Assembly: GCF_022919115.1 (NCBI RefSeq)
Contig: NZ_CP095072.1
Location: 3,720,001-3,784,000 of the forward strand
Source of the DNA: Gracilibacillus caseinilyticus
GTDB lineage: Bacteria; Bacillota; Bacilli; Bacillales; Amphibacillaceae
DNA length: 64,000 bases
Direction: 5' to 3'
Each line of letters begins with the position of its first letter. Position 1 is the first letter of the stretch. The notes under the pieces were generated by a model. The model saw nothing but the letters and a program-made list of their open reading frames with translations. It had not been told where the DNA came from and searched no databases. Below are positions 18,195-26,325 of the stretch, in pieces. Made by a program: the position numbers and the translations under genes.

Positions 18195-18557
18195 TTAATC
18201 CTGAATCACACGTACACCCTGAATATAAATATTAATAGAATTTATTTTTAGACCAAGCGTTTTTTCAAGGTTATATTTTACCTGTGATTGAACATTATGT
18301 GCAACTTCCGAAATTTTCGTGCCATAACTGACTATGATATACATGTCAATGTGCACGGCCTCCCCTTCTTGCCGAACAATCACACCTCTTGAAAAATTCT
18401 CTTTTCTTAATATTTCTGCTATCCCGTCACGCAATTGCTTCTTCGATGCCATTCCAACAATTCCATAGCATTCAATAGCAGCGCCTCCTGCTATCGTTGC
18501 AATTACCTCATTTGTAATGGTCACATGACCATCTGCAGTAGTTAATTCAATAGACAT
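18195..18557 (-). CDS. yloU: Asp23/Gls24 family envelope stress protein YloU
   Basis: A 120-residue Asp23-family protein, regularly encoded before fakA; members are membrane-associated and respond to envelope stress, but this one is not functionally defined. The family signature is visible as IATIAGGAAIECYGIVGM (about 21-38), and the C-terminus has the INIYIQGVRV strand. AGGAGG lies 7-8 nt before the ATG. Its 5' leader is about 120 nt long and contains a tandem 12-bp repeat. Confidence 0.9.
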   Translation of the reverse strand: MSIELTTADGHVTITNEVIATIAGGAAIECYGIVGMASKKQLRDGIAEILRKENFSRGVIVRQEGEAVHIDMYIIVSYGTKISEVAHNVQSQVKYNLEKTLGLKINSINIYIQGVRVIQD

Positions 18558-18618
18558 CCTTCATCCTCCTTTATGTATAGATAAAAGAAAAGTGCTTTTG
18601 AGATTTTCAAGCTTTATA

Positions 18619-18642
18619 TAGTTAACGGCTTAGTTAACGGCT
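18619..18642. repeat. Tandem 12-bp direct repeat in the yloU leader
   Basis: TAGTTAACGGCT occurs twice with no gap (18619-18630 and 18631-18642), each containing the palindrome GTTAAC. It lies about 60-85 bp upstream of yloU and downstream of its probable promoter, so it could be an operator or an RNA element. Confidence 0.6.
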
Positions 18643-18674
18643 GTTTTCAATTACATGAGAAATAAGGGTATTCC

Positions 18675-18708
18675 ATTATAGAATGTATGAAAATCACCTT
18701 CATGTCAA
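18675..18708 (-). promoter_or_regulatory. Possible promoter of yloU-fakA
   Basis: A perfect TATAAT (18675-18680) is preceded by a perfect TTGACA (18703-18708), but 22 bp apart rather than 17. Either only the -10 is used or the promoter needs an activator that tolerates long spacing. Confidence 0.35.
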
Positions 18709-18797
18709 GCAATCTCATTATATTTTCCTATAGTTGTTTGTTCCTGCTACAGTTTAGGGCGATGTCTTTAAATTTATATTATATTTGATAAATCAAA

Positions 18798-18826
18798 TTG
18801 CAAAAAGAACCAATATATGATAAATT
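18798..18826 (+). promoter_or_regulatory. Promoter of rpmB
   Basis: TTGCAA (18798-18803), 17 bp, TAAATT (18821-18826), about 44 bp before the rpmB start. The region is AT-rich. Confidence 0.45.
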
Positions 18827-18869
18827 AGATAAGTATGAATTGAGTTAGTGTAGTAGGAGGGAACAAATT

Positions 18870-19058
18870 ATGGGACGTAAATGTGTCGTAACTGGTCGTA
18901 AAACGACTTCAGGAAATAAACGTTCACACGCTATGAATGCAAATAAGCGTAATTGGAAAGCAAACGTACAGAAAGTTAGAATCATGGTTGACGGTAAACC
19001 TCAACGTGTATATGTTTCTGCTCGTGCGCTTAAATCTGGCAAAGTAGAACGCGTATAA
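18870..19058 (+). CDS. rpmB: 50S ribosomal protein L28
   Basis: Large-subunit protein L28, 62 residues, starting [20 protein letters not shown] and ending [12 protein letters not shown] as in B. subtilis. Only one Cys is present, so this is the zinc-independent form. It is monocistronic on the plus strand, divergent from yloU, with AGGAGG 9 nt before ATG and its own terminator. Confidence 0.98.
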   Translation: MGRKCVVTGRKTTSGNKRSHAMNANKRNWKANVQKVRIMVDGKPQRVYVSARALKSGKVERV

Positions 19059-19079
19059 TTTATGAATAACTTGTGAAAT

Positions 19080-19106
19080 GGCTCCTGTTCAGCAGGGGCC
19101 TTTTTC
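19080..19106 (+). terminator. Terminator of rpmB
   Basis: GGCTCCTG TTCA GCAGGGGCC (19080-19100) forms a stem with one bulge and is followed by TTTTT, 22 bp after the rpmB stop. Confidence 0.8.
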
Positions 19107-19190
19107 ATAGGTGAAAAAGCAGACAATTACAGCCACAAAAGCGAAATTCAGAAGCAATCATGCTCATTAAGAAATGAAAATTGGGTGCTT

Positions 19191-19508
19191 ATAATACGGG
19201 TTATGTCAACTAGCTCTGGGCCATTTTAATATTTATTTGTGTGCTGGGATATCGCTCCGGCCAACCACTTCGCATCCTGTGGGGCACGGCTTCAGCTAGG
19301 CTACTACTCGAACAACTCCTTTTCTGCCTTAGCTTACTTCGAAGTGATACTAGCAGCCACAGGCACATACAAAGTGGTCTCCGTGTCCGAAAATCCCGCA
19401 GGAAAGTGTTTTTCTTTCCGAGGAAGTTGAGGCCGACCCCACAGGACGCGGAGCATATTTCCGGATTACCACATTGTCATATAGTTCAATTTACATAATC
19501 CGTATTAT
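19191..19508 (+). repeat. Miniature inverted-repeat element, copy C
   Basis: A compact 318-bp copy between rpmB and spoVM. Termini are ATAATACGGGTTATGTCAAC and AATTTACATAATCCGTATTAT. The L-type arm (CGCTCCGGCCAACCACTTCG) is on the left; the R-type arm (GACGCGGAGCATATTTCCGG) is on the right but lacks the TTTGCTAAGC segment seen in copies B and D. Inside is the hairpin with AAAATCCCGCAGGAAAGTG and TTTCTTTCCGAGGAAG that copy D also has. Confidence 0.87.
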
Positions 19509-19616
19509 AGGTAGTAGTTGTTGAGAAATGGGTTTAAATAATGAATCCAGTGAACATGTTTCCGAAGCTTCGCCGGACTCACTGTCTACCAATATAAATC
19601 TGTTTCATAGTTAAGG

Positions 19617-19645
19617 AAAAGACCGGGCGATTGCCCGGTCTTTTC
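19617..19645. terminator. Bidirectional terminator between rpmB and spoVM
   Basis: GACCGGGC GATT GCCCGGTC (19621-19640) is a perfect 8-bp GC stem flanked by AAAA on one side and TTTTCTT on the other. It can terminate spoVM transcripts on the minus strand and residual plus-strand transcripts. Confidence 0.85.
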
Positions 19646-19730
19646 TTATCTAGCTACGTAAACAAACACTTTGATAAATATACAATAATAGCATGCAACT
19701 TCCACTGGCTGGCAACAGTCAACAAGTCGG

Positions 19731-19775
19731 ACATCTGTAATTGTGCGCCTGCTCGAAAGCTGGCAATACAGATGT
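19731..19775. other. Stem-loop downstream of spoVM
   Basis: ACATCTGTA and TACAGATGT are perfect inverses separated by about 27 nt that contain a second partial symmetry. It lies in the 160-bp untranslated stretch between spoVM and its terminator. Role unknown; there is no T run, so it is not a terminator. Confidence 0.4.
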
Positions 19776-19802
19776 CATTCCCTACTGTCAATCAGAGCTT
19801 GC

Positions 19803-19880
19803 TTATTTTTTGCCAGATCCCAACAATGCTCGGATGAATCCTCCAAGAAAACGTGGGAGTTTAATCGTATAGAATTTCAT
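19803..19880 (-). CDS. spoVM: Stage V sporulation protein SpoVM
   Basis: A 25-residue amphipathic peptide reading MKFYTIKLPRFLGGFIRA, then LLGSGKK. It is nearly identical in pattern to B. subtilis SpoVM (26 residues), including the conserved Pro9. SpoVM recognises the convex forespore membrane, anchors SpoIVA and starts coat assembly. The ATG at 19880 is six bases after a GAGGAGG; a second ATG directly upstream is too close to it. It is in the canonical place between thiN and rpmB. A weak sigma-E-like pair (CAAATTT, 13 bp, CATAAGCT) lies about 80-100 bp upstream. The gene falls below common length cut-offs and is easily missed. Confidence 0.95.
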   Translation of the reverse strand: MKFYTIKLPRFLGGFIRALLGSGKK

Positions 19881-20002
19881 CATACCCCTCCTCTTCACTC
19901 CAGAAGACATAAACACTTTTTGTTCAGTTGTAAATCTGTTCTTATACAGCTTATGAGGAGACACGCCTAAATTTGCATAGGTTTCAATATTTATTGAATA
20001 AT

Positions 20003-20653
20003 TTACGTCGGTTCCTCCTCCGTACTCTTTATCATTATTAATATGCCATCATTAAATAAAAAAGTACCTTGAGAACCAATTATTTTATTAGAGATACATC
20101 GAGTACTCCCCCACGTTAACGTGTAATCTTCCAAAGGGTATGCGAAATCACGCAATGTCAATCCTTCGACATGCTGGGATAGAGTGACAAAAGAAATCAG
20201 TTCGGAAGCTTTTGCCTCGACTCTGTAAGTACCAGGTTTATAAATAGAAATAGCATTATGCCGATCAAACAGTATAGCCTTAATATTTTTTTCTAATAAC
20301 AAGTATAGCAACTGTAAATTGGCCATTTCATGATCCAATCGTTTGCCTGTAGCACCAAAAAGCGAAATGGATTCGGGCTCAAGAAGAAGTGCATGAGAAA
20401 CAGCCAATTCTAAATCAGTTTCATCTTTTGCTGATGGATATTCTTGATACCTAGCAGCATGTTGCTGTACCAGTTTCTTTTCGTCCAAGGTAATAGAATC
20501 AAAATCACCAATTGCCATATCAAGCGGAAGTTCGCTTCTCACTATATATAAGGCACCTTTATCAGCCCCTATCCAATAATCAACAGCAGATTGATGTGTG
20601 GTTAATAGGCTTAACGTTTGTTCAGGACCACCTGCGACAATACCAATGTGCAT
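20003..20653 (-). CDS. thiN: Thiamine pyrophosphokinase
   Basis: Converts thiamine plus ATP to thiamine pyrophosphate and AMP. At 216 residues it shows the family motifs IGADKGALY, AIGDFDSI (metal-binding Asp residues), KDETDLELA and GATGKRLDHEMANLQLL. It lies 23 bp after rpe at the end of the long priA-to-thiN run and just before spoVM. Confidence 0.95.
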   Translation of the reverse strand: MHIGIVAGGPEQTLSLLTTHQSAVDYWIGADKGALYIVRSELPLDMAIGDFDSITLDEKKLVQQHAARYQEYPSAKDETDLELAVSHALLLEPESISLFGATGKRLDHEMANLQLLYLLLEKNIKAILFDRHNAISIYKPGTYRVEAKASELISFVTLSQHVEGLTLRDFAYPLEDYTLTWGSTRCISNKIIGSQGTFLFNDGILIMIKSTEEEPT

Positions 20654-20676
20654 AATGAACAGCCTTTCTACACGAA

Positions 20677-21330
20677 TTACTCATGATTTCGTATTTTTTC
20701 GATAGCACCCTGACGATCTTGTTCATTAAAAATGGCGCTGCCGGCAACTAATACATCTACTCCGGCATCAATACATTGCTTAGCTGTCATTTCGTTTACG
20801 CCACCATCAACCTCGATTTCGAAAGCTAATCCTAATTCTTCTCTCCATTGAACAGCTTGCTGTACCTTTTCTAAGACTTCCGGAATAAAAACTTGCCCAC
20901 CGAATCCAGGGTTGACAGTCATAAACAGAACAAGGTCGATATTTTTTAAAATTGGTTTAATCATTTCCACTGGTGTGGCAGGGTTAACAACGACACCTGG
21001 CTTCACACCAGCTTCCTTAATCAAATGGATAGTACGATGTAAATGCCTGCATGCTTCCACATGTACCGTTATAATATCTGCACCAGCATCGGCAAAATCA
21101 TGAATATAGCGATCCGGCTCCTCAATCATAAGGTGAACGTCTAGTGTGGCATCCGTTAATGGACGAATGGATGATAGAACAACTGGTCCAAACGTAATAT
21201 TAGGAACAAAATGTCCATCCATGACATCTACATGGATGTAGTCTGCTCCTCCTTGTATAACGTCTTCGATTTCCTCTTTCAAAATAGAAAAATTCGCAGA
21301 TAATATCGATGGTGCGATTTTCGTGCTCAT
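20677..21330 (-). CDS. rpe: Ribulose-phosphate 3-epimerase
   Basis: Interconverts ribulose-5-phosphate and xylulose-5-phosphate in the pentose phosphate pathway. This 217-residue TIM barrel has SILSANFSIL at the first strand and HVDVMDGHFVPNITFG with metal-binding His and Asp. MTVNPGFGGQVFIP and EVDGGVNEMTA (second catalytic Asp) follow. It starts 1 bp after rsgA ends, so the two are coupled. Confidence 0.97.
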   Translation of the reverse strand: MSTKIAPSILSANFSILKEEIEDVIQGGADYIHVDVMDGHFVPNITFGPVVLSSIRPLTDATLDVHLMIEEPDRYIHDFADAGADIITVHVEACRHLHRTIHLIKEAGVKPGVVVNPATPVEMIKPILKNIDLVLFMTVNPGFGGQVFIPEVLEKVQQAVQWREELGLAFEIEVDGGVNEMTAKQCIDAGVDVLVAGSAIFNEQDRQGAIEKIRNHE

Positions 21331-21331
21331 A

Positions 21332-22213
21332 TTAATACCTCGGCTTTCTATTTTTTATTTCTTCGACGAATTGCAAATAATTTTGGTAGCGATCATCTAA
21401 GATTTCACCTTTATCCAATGCTGCTTTCACAGCACATTTAGGTTCTTTAATATGCATACAACCTCTGAATTTGCATTGATTTTGCAGTTCAACAAATTCA
21501 GGGAAGCATTCTGGCAAGACTTCTAACTTAATTTCTTTAAAGTCTAGCGCACTGAACCCTGGGGTATCTGCTATTAATCCTTCTTCAAAAGTAATTAACT
21601 CGACATGTCTAGTCGTATGCTTACCTCTTCCTAAACTTTCCGAGATATCATCTGTTTCCAATTGCAAATCTGGAATAATCTTGTTTAATAAAGATGTTTT
21701 GCCGACTCCAGATTGGCCAGCAAATACAGAAACCTTATGATTTAAATGGACCGAAAGCTGATGATTCAGCTCTCTATCTTTCGTGGAAAGAAATTCAACC
21801 TCATAACCAATTGTTTGATAATAGGCAAGTTTTTGTCTGACATTACTCTCTTCCTCTTCTTCCAGCAAGTCCATTTTTGTAAAAAATAATAGCGGTTGAA
21901 TGGATTTAGATTCGACCAAAACTAAAAATTTATCTAATAGATTAAGGCTGAGGTCAGGCTCTTTCACTGAAGTTACAATAATAGCCTGATCCACATTGGC
22001 AATCGGTGGTCTGGTTAATTGGTTTTCTCGTTCCGCGATTGCCAAAATGTAGCCTTCTTTTTTATTATGGTATTCAAACTCAACATAATCACCTACAAGC
22101 GGTGTTATCTTTTTTTGACGAAAGTTCCCTCTACCACGGCATTGAACAAGACCACCTTCATATTGTACATAATAAAATCCGCTAAGTGCCTTGACAATTT
22201 TACCTTTCGGCAT
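21332..22213 (-). CDS. rsgA: Ribosome small-subunit GTPase RsgA
   Basis: A circularly permuted GTPase acting late in 30S maturation (CpgA/YloQ in B. subtilis, also a PrkC substrate there). At 293 residues, an N-terminal OB fold (1-70) is followed by the permuted GTPase: FTKMDL (G4), then GQSGVGKTSLLN (G1), then DTPGFS (G3). The C-terminal zinc knuckle reads CKFRGCMHIKEPKCAV. It is directly adjacent to prkC, the usual linkage. Confidence 0.97.
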   Translation of the reverse strand: MPKGKIVKALSGFYYVQYEGGLVQCRGRGNFRQKKITPLVGDYVEFEYHNKKEGYILAIAERENQLTRPPIANVDQAIIVTSVKEPDLSLNLLDKFLVLVESKSIQPLLFFTKMDLLEEEEESNVRQKLAYYQTIGYEVEFLSTKDRELNHQLSVHLNHKVSVFAGQSGVGKTSLLNKIIPDLQLETDDISESLGRGKHTTRHVELITFEEGLIADTPGFSALDFKEIKLEVLPECFPEFVELQNQCKFRGCMHIKEPKCAVKAALDKGEILDDRYQNYLQFVEEIKNRKPRY

Positions 22214-24211
22214 TTACTCACCCTCTACATCTTCATATTGTATTGTTTTCTCCATAATCAGTTCATCATCTCTTAGTACTTTGTAGGTTGCATCGTCATC
22301 TGGAGCAATAGTCAGATCGATGTCAAAAGACATATCTTCCGTAATCATTTTCACTTCCTGATATAATTCGGTAATATCATTATTCATATCTTCCACATAA
22401 ATACTGATTTCCTGTGGTGTTTTCTCACCGGATTCTTCATCGTTTTGCCCTGTATATGGTATCGTAAACGATTCAGTATGTGTTACTTGTTGCTTCGGTT
22501 CAGGTCCTTTGGAGACGGTAAGTGCTACCGTGTCCCCTTTTTCAAGTTTTTCGTTTGCTGCTGGGTTCTGCTCCAGTACAATACCTACTTCTGCGTCTTC
22601 ACTATGGACTTCCTTTATTTCGGCATTTAATTCATTATCATCGATATAGGAAGTTGCTTCATCAACATGTAACCCGACAAGCCTGTTTAAGGTAATTTGT
22701 TCAGGTCCTTTACTCACCTCAAAAATGACATTCGTTTCACGAGGGACTACTTCACTTCCTGCAGATGGTTGATATTGGGCAATAATTTCCCCAGCAGGAC
22801 GATCTGAAAATTCTTCATAGAATTTCACATCTTTAAAGCCTGCATCCATCAATATGGATTCAATCCGATCGTAATCATTTCCGACATAATCATCCATCTC
22901 AAACGTTTCCGGACCAGTACTTACATAAATCGTCACTTCTTCGCCTTCTTTAATTTGTTTGTTAGCAGCTGGTGAAGTTTCGATAACGTGATTGTTTTCC
23001 ACATCTTCATCAGAAGTCTCTTCTTTGACTACCGTTAGCTTCATTTCTGTTAATTGTTGCTCGGCATCTTCATAACTTAGACCAGCCACATCCGGAACTT
23101 GTACATCTTTCGGCTGAAATAATCCAGGCAGCACAAACAAAGCAATTAAAATAGCTCCAAAAAGAACGACAAACAAGCTTGTAACCCAAACAAAAGTCTT
23201 TTTCCGTTTGTTTTTTTTCTTTTCTTTCGGAGCTCCTGTCTGCTCCACGTTGTCCGTTGGAGTACTGACAAGTGTAGCCTCATCGTCCGTCTTCTGACCA
23301 ACAAGCTGATCTCCTTCTTTAATGATTGGAACTGCCTTTGTAATCGTATCATCAGATTCAGGTGGTTGAAATTTCGTTTCATTTATTTTATCAGGATCTA
23401 ATGAATGGATTAGTTGTTCTTCCATTTCATACACCGTTTGATAGCGATGGAACGGATCTTTCGTAGTTGATTTTAGAACAATATTTTCGACAGACTGCGG
23501 TACACGTGGATTGAACTCACGAATAGATGGTGTCTCAGACTGTAAATGTTTTAGAGCAATCGAGACCGCAGATTGACCAGAAAAAGGAAGTTGTCCTGTC
23601 AATAATTCGAATAATAGTATACCAAGTGAATAAATATCTGATTTTCGGTTTGCTTTTCCACCTCGAGCTTGTTCCGGTGATAAATAATGTACAGATCCTA
23701 GTACGGAATTGGTTTGCGTTAACGCAGTAGCGCTTAAAGCTACAGCAATTCCAAAGTCCGTTACTTTTACCTGACCGTATGGATTGATCAAGATGTTCTG
23801 TGGCTTAATGTCACGGTGGATTAAACCATTCTCATGTGCTTGGGCGATCGCAGATGTGATTTGTGTCATTATATCGATGACTTCTTCCACTTCAATTGGT
23901 GCATGCAACTGTATGTATTGTTTCAATGTCATTCCATCAACATATTCCATAACCATATAATAGATCTGGTCTTCTTCCCCGACGTCATAAATACTAACGA
24001 TATTCGGATGAGACAAGCTGGTAGCCGCCTGTGCTTCACGATGGAATCTCGTAATAAATTCCTGGTCGTTCGCATATTCAAGACGAAGTACTTTAATGGC
24101 TACTTCCCGCTCAAGGATGGTATCATTCCCTAAATAAACATTGGCCATCCCGCCTCCACCGATCAGTTTAATGATCTCATATCGTTCATTTAATACTTTA
24201 CCTTCTAGCAT
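22214..24211 (-). CDS. prkC: PASTA-domain Ser/Thr kinase PrkC
   Basis: Membrane receptor kinase that senses muropeptides and cell-wall intermediates; in B. subtilis it promotes spore germination. At 665 residues the cytoplasmic kinase domain has the glycine loop LIGGGGMANVYLG (16-28), catalytic Lys40, HRDIKPQN (132-139) and DFG (152-154). After a charged linker (KKKNKRKK) comes one membrane helix (about 340-364). Three extracellular PASTA repeats follow (about 368-575), then a C-terminal extracellular domain. Its ATG overlaps the prpC stop by one base (TGATG), so phosphatase and kinase are translationally coupled. Confidence 0.97.
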   Translation of the reverse strand: MLEGKVLNERYEIIKLIGGGGMANVYLGNDTILEREVAIKVLRLEYANDQEFITRFHREAQAATSLSHPNIVSIYDVGEEDQIYYMVMEYVDGMTLKQYIQLHAPIEVEEVIDIMTQITSAIAQAHENGLIHRDIKPQNILINPYGQVKVTDFGIAVALSATALTQTNSVLGSVHYLSPEQARGGKANRKSDIYSLGILLFELLTGQLPFSGQSAVSIALKHLQSETPSIREFNPRVPQSVENIVLKSTTKDPFHRYQTVYEMEEQLIHSLDPDKINETKFQPPESDDTITKAVPIIKEGDQLVGQKTDDEATLVSTPTDNVEQTGAPKEKKKNKRKKTFVWVTSLFVVLFGAILIALFVLPGLFQPKDVQVPDVAGLSYEDAEQQLTEMKLTVVKEETSDEDVENNHVIETSPAANKQIKEGEEVTIYVSTGPETFEMDDYVGNDYDRIESILMDAGFKDVKFYEEFSDRPAGEIIAQYQPSAGSEVVPRETNVIFEVSKGPEQITLNRLVGLHVDEATSYIDDNELNAEIKEVHSEDAEVGIVLEQNPAANEKLEKGDTVALTVSKGPEPKQQVTHTESFTIPYTGQNDEESGEKTPQEISIYVEDMNNDITELYQEVKMITEDMSFDIDLTIAPDDDATYKVLRDDELIMEKTIQYEDVEGE

Positions 24212-24948
24212 CAGACGTCACCAACTTCTTCTTGTTGATCAACAATAGCCAATGTAATATTATCTTCGCCACCGCGTTCATTTGCTAAATCGACTAACGT
24301 TTGCCCAAGGTTATCCAAGGAAGTGTCACAGATGACATCATGTAACTCTTGATCGGAAACTTTATTCGTTAAACCGTCTGAACAAATAAGAAGACGATCA
24401 AATCCTTCCCAATCAGAATGGAAAATATCTGGTTCTAAATCTGGTTCTGTTCCCAATGCTTTTAATATAACATTTCTTTTTGGATGGAGCTGTGCATCTT
24501 CTTTGGAAAGTTGCCCACTTCGTACCAGCTCACCCACTAAAGAATGGTCTTCCGTAACCTGCTTCCATTCTGCTTTACTAATCAAATAAGCACGACTATC
24601 TCCAATGTGACCAATAATTAAATCTTTTTCTGTACAAACAGCTGCCACAACCGTCGTTCCCATTCCTTGATAAGACGAATCGGATTGTGCTTTTTGATAC
24701 ACCAGATTATTTACTTCTTTAATAGAAGAAGCTAGCCATTTTTTAAAATCTAGCTCATGCACATCAGCATTGGTCCATAATTTCTCTAACTGTTCAATCG
24801 TTAATTTACTGGCAATATCTCCAGCCTGATGACCTCCCATGCCATCTGCCACAACTGCAAGCAATGCTTCTTTCCTGGGAATAACTGTCACAGCATCCTC
24901 ATTCAATTGTCTGATCTTACCTTTGTCCGATTGATACACATATTTCAT
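24211..24948 (-). CDS. prpC: PP2C-type protein phosphatase PrpC
   Basis: Dephosphorylates PrkC and its targets. The ATG at 24948 with AGAGGTGG upstream gives 245 residues; a GTG three codons earlier lies within that site. PP2C metal-binding motifs are all present: LNEDAV, VADGMGGHQAGD, IGDSRAYL, ICSDGLTNKV and GGEDNITLAIV. In B. subtilis rlmN lies between rsmB and prpC; here prpC follows rsmB by about 20 bp. Confidence 0.96.
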   Translation of the reverse strand: MKYVYQSDKGKIRQLNEDAVTVIPRKEALLAVVADGMGGHQAGDIASKLTIEQLEKLWTNADVHELDFKKWLASSIKEVNNLVYQKAQSDSSYQGMGTTVVAAVCTEKDLIIGHIGDSRAYLISKAEWKQVTEDHSLVGELVRSGQLSKEDAQLHPKRNVILKALGTEPDLEPDIFHSDWEGFDRLLICSDGLTNKVSDQELHDVICDTSLDNLGQTLVDLANERGGEDNITLAIVDQQEEVGDV

Positions 24949-24969
24949 TCTTTCCACCTCTAATCCCCA

Positions 24970-26325
24970 TCAACTATTTCGCAATAGTCTCGTAATAAAA
25001 AAGCCATCACTGTTTAAATCTTGAGGAAATATTTGCACACCAAACTCACAAAATCCACTGGTATGCTGCAATGCATCAGGTATATCATTGAAGAAACCCT
25101 GGTCAACTTGATATTCCGGGTGTTGCTGAAGAAATGATTGTATGACGTAGTCGTTCTCTTCTTTGTCTACTGTACAAGTACTATATGTCAATTTACCGTT
25201 CACCCGTAGTAAAGGTGCTACGTGATCTAATATTTGATGTTGTATTTGAGATAGTTGGAAGATGTCTTCTTCTCTTTTATTATATTTTATATCAGGCTTG
25301 CTGCGCAATACACCTAAACCTGTACACGGTGCATCAATTAATATTCGGTCAAATGTGGAGGCCGGGTGCTTCTCTTGTAATTTCCGTGCATCTGCCTGAC
25401 CAGTCTGTATTGACGTCAAATCTAGAGAAGCTGCTTTATCAGCTACTAACTTTGCTTTCTTTCCATGTAAATCATAAGCATACACAGTACCATTATCCTG
25501 CATTTTCTCTGCAATGTGCGTCGTTTTACCACCAGGTGCACTACAAGCATCCAATACGGTCATGCCAGCTTCTAAATCCATCAACTCCGCCACTAACATC
25601 GAGCTTTCATCCTGTACAGTAAACATCGCGTTAGCAAAGGTATCATGTTTCAAAACATTACCTTTTTCGATGATAATACCTTGATCTGAAACATCAGAAG
25701 GTCTTGCCTTAATACCATCCGATTCCAGTTGATTCATTAACTGAGGCCTTGACGTTTTCAATGGCTGAATTCGAATGGTCATTTGTTTATGAAACAGGTT
25801 CGTTTCGCACATCGTTTCCGATACGCCCAATCCATATTGCTCGATCCATCGTTTCACAAGCCACTCTGGATGACTCGTCTTCACACCGATTCGCTTCACT
25901 TCATCGTCGATATCATCATAGTCTGAGAAACCTTCTCGTTGTGCAGCCCGCAAAATGCCATTCACAAAGCTTGCTATCCCTTTATGACCTCTGCTCTTGG
26001 CAATTTCGACGGCAACATGGATGATAGCGTGATCAGGAACTTTATCCAAATATTTCATTTGATAAATCGACAGATATAACAGCCACTTTACCCAATTATT
26101 CATTTTTTTCTTTTTGTTAATAAAACGGTCAAGGTCATATGCTAACGTCATTTTTCTTTGCAATGTTCCGTATACAATTTCTGTAAGCAATGCTCCATCT
26201 CTTGTGTCCAACTGATGCTTATTTAACGCCTGGTCAATTACCAGGTGACTGTATCCACCTTGATCTCCAATTCGGACCAATATATCCAGGGCAATTTCGC
26301 GTATGTTATTGTTTGCTGTTGTCAT
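24970..26325 (-). CDS. rsmB: 16S rRNA cytosine-967 methyltransferase RsmB
   Basis: SAM-dependent m5C methyltransferase of 16S rRNA, 451 residues. The N-terminal NusB-like RNA-binding domain (about 1-135) is followed by the methyltransferase with the SAM loop LDACSAPGGKTTHIAE. The two catalytic Cys lie in DAPCTGLGVLRSKPD and TYSTCTVDKEEN. It overlaps fmt by 4 bp. Confidence 0.96.
   Translation of the reverse strand: MTTANNNIREIALDILVRIGDQGGYSHLVIDQALNKHQLDTRDGALLTEIVYGTLQRKMTLAYDLDRFINKKKKMNNWVKWLLYLSIYQMKYLDKVPDHAIIHVAVEIAKSRGHKGIASFVNGILRAAQREGFSDYDDIDDEVKRIGVKTSHPEWLVKRWIEQYGLGVSETMCETNLFHKQMTIRIQPLKTSRPQLMNQLESDGIKARPSDVSDQGIIIEKGNVLKHDTFANAMFTVQDESSMLVAELMDLEAGMTVLDACSAPGGKTTHIAEKMQDNGTVYAYDLHGKKAKLVADKAASLDLTSIQTGQADARKLQEKHPASTFDRILIDAPCTGLGVLRSKPDIKYNKREEDIFQLSQIQHQILDHVAPLLRVNGKLTYSTCTVDKEENDYVIQSFLQQHPEYQVDQGFFNDIPDALQHTSGFCEFGVQIFPQDLNSDGFFITRLLRNS

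Noticed and set aside
19239..19498. Two overlapping plus-strand frames
   Set aside because: They are inside repeat copy C and follow its hairpin sequence; no protein-like composition.
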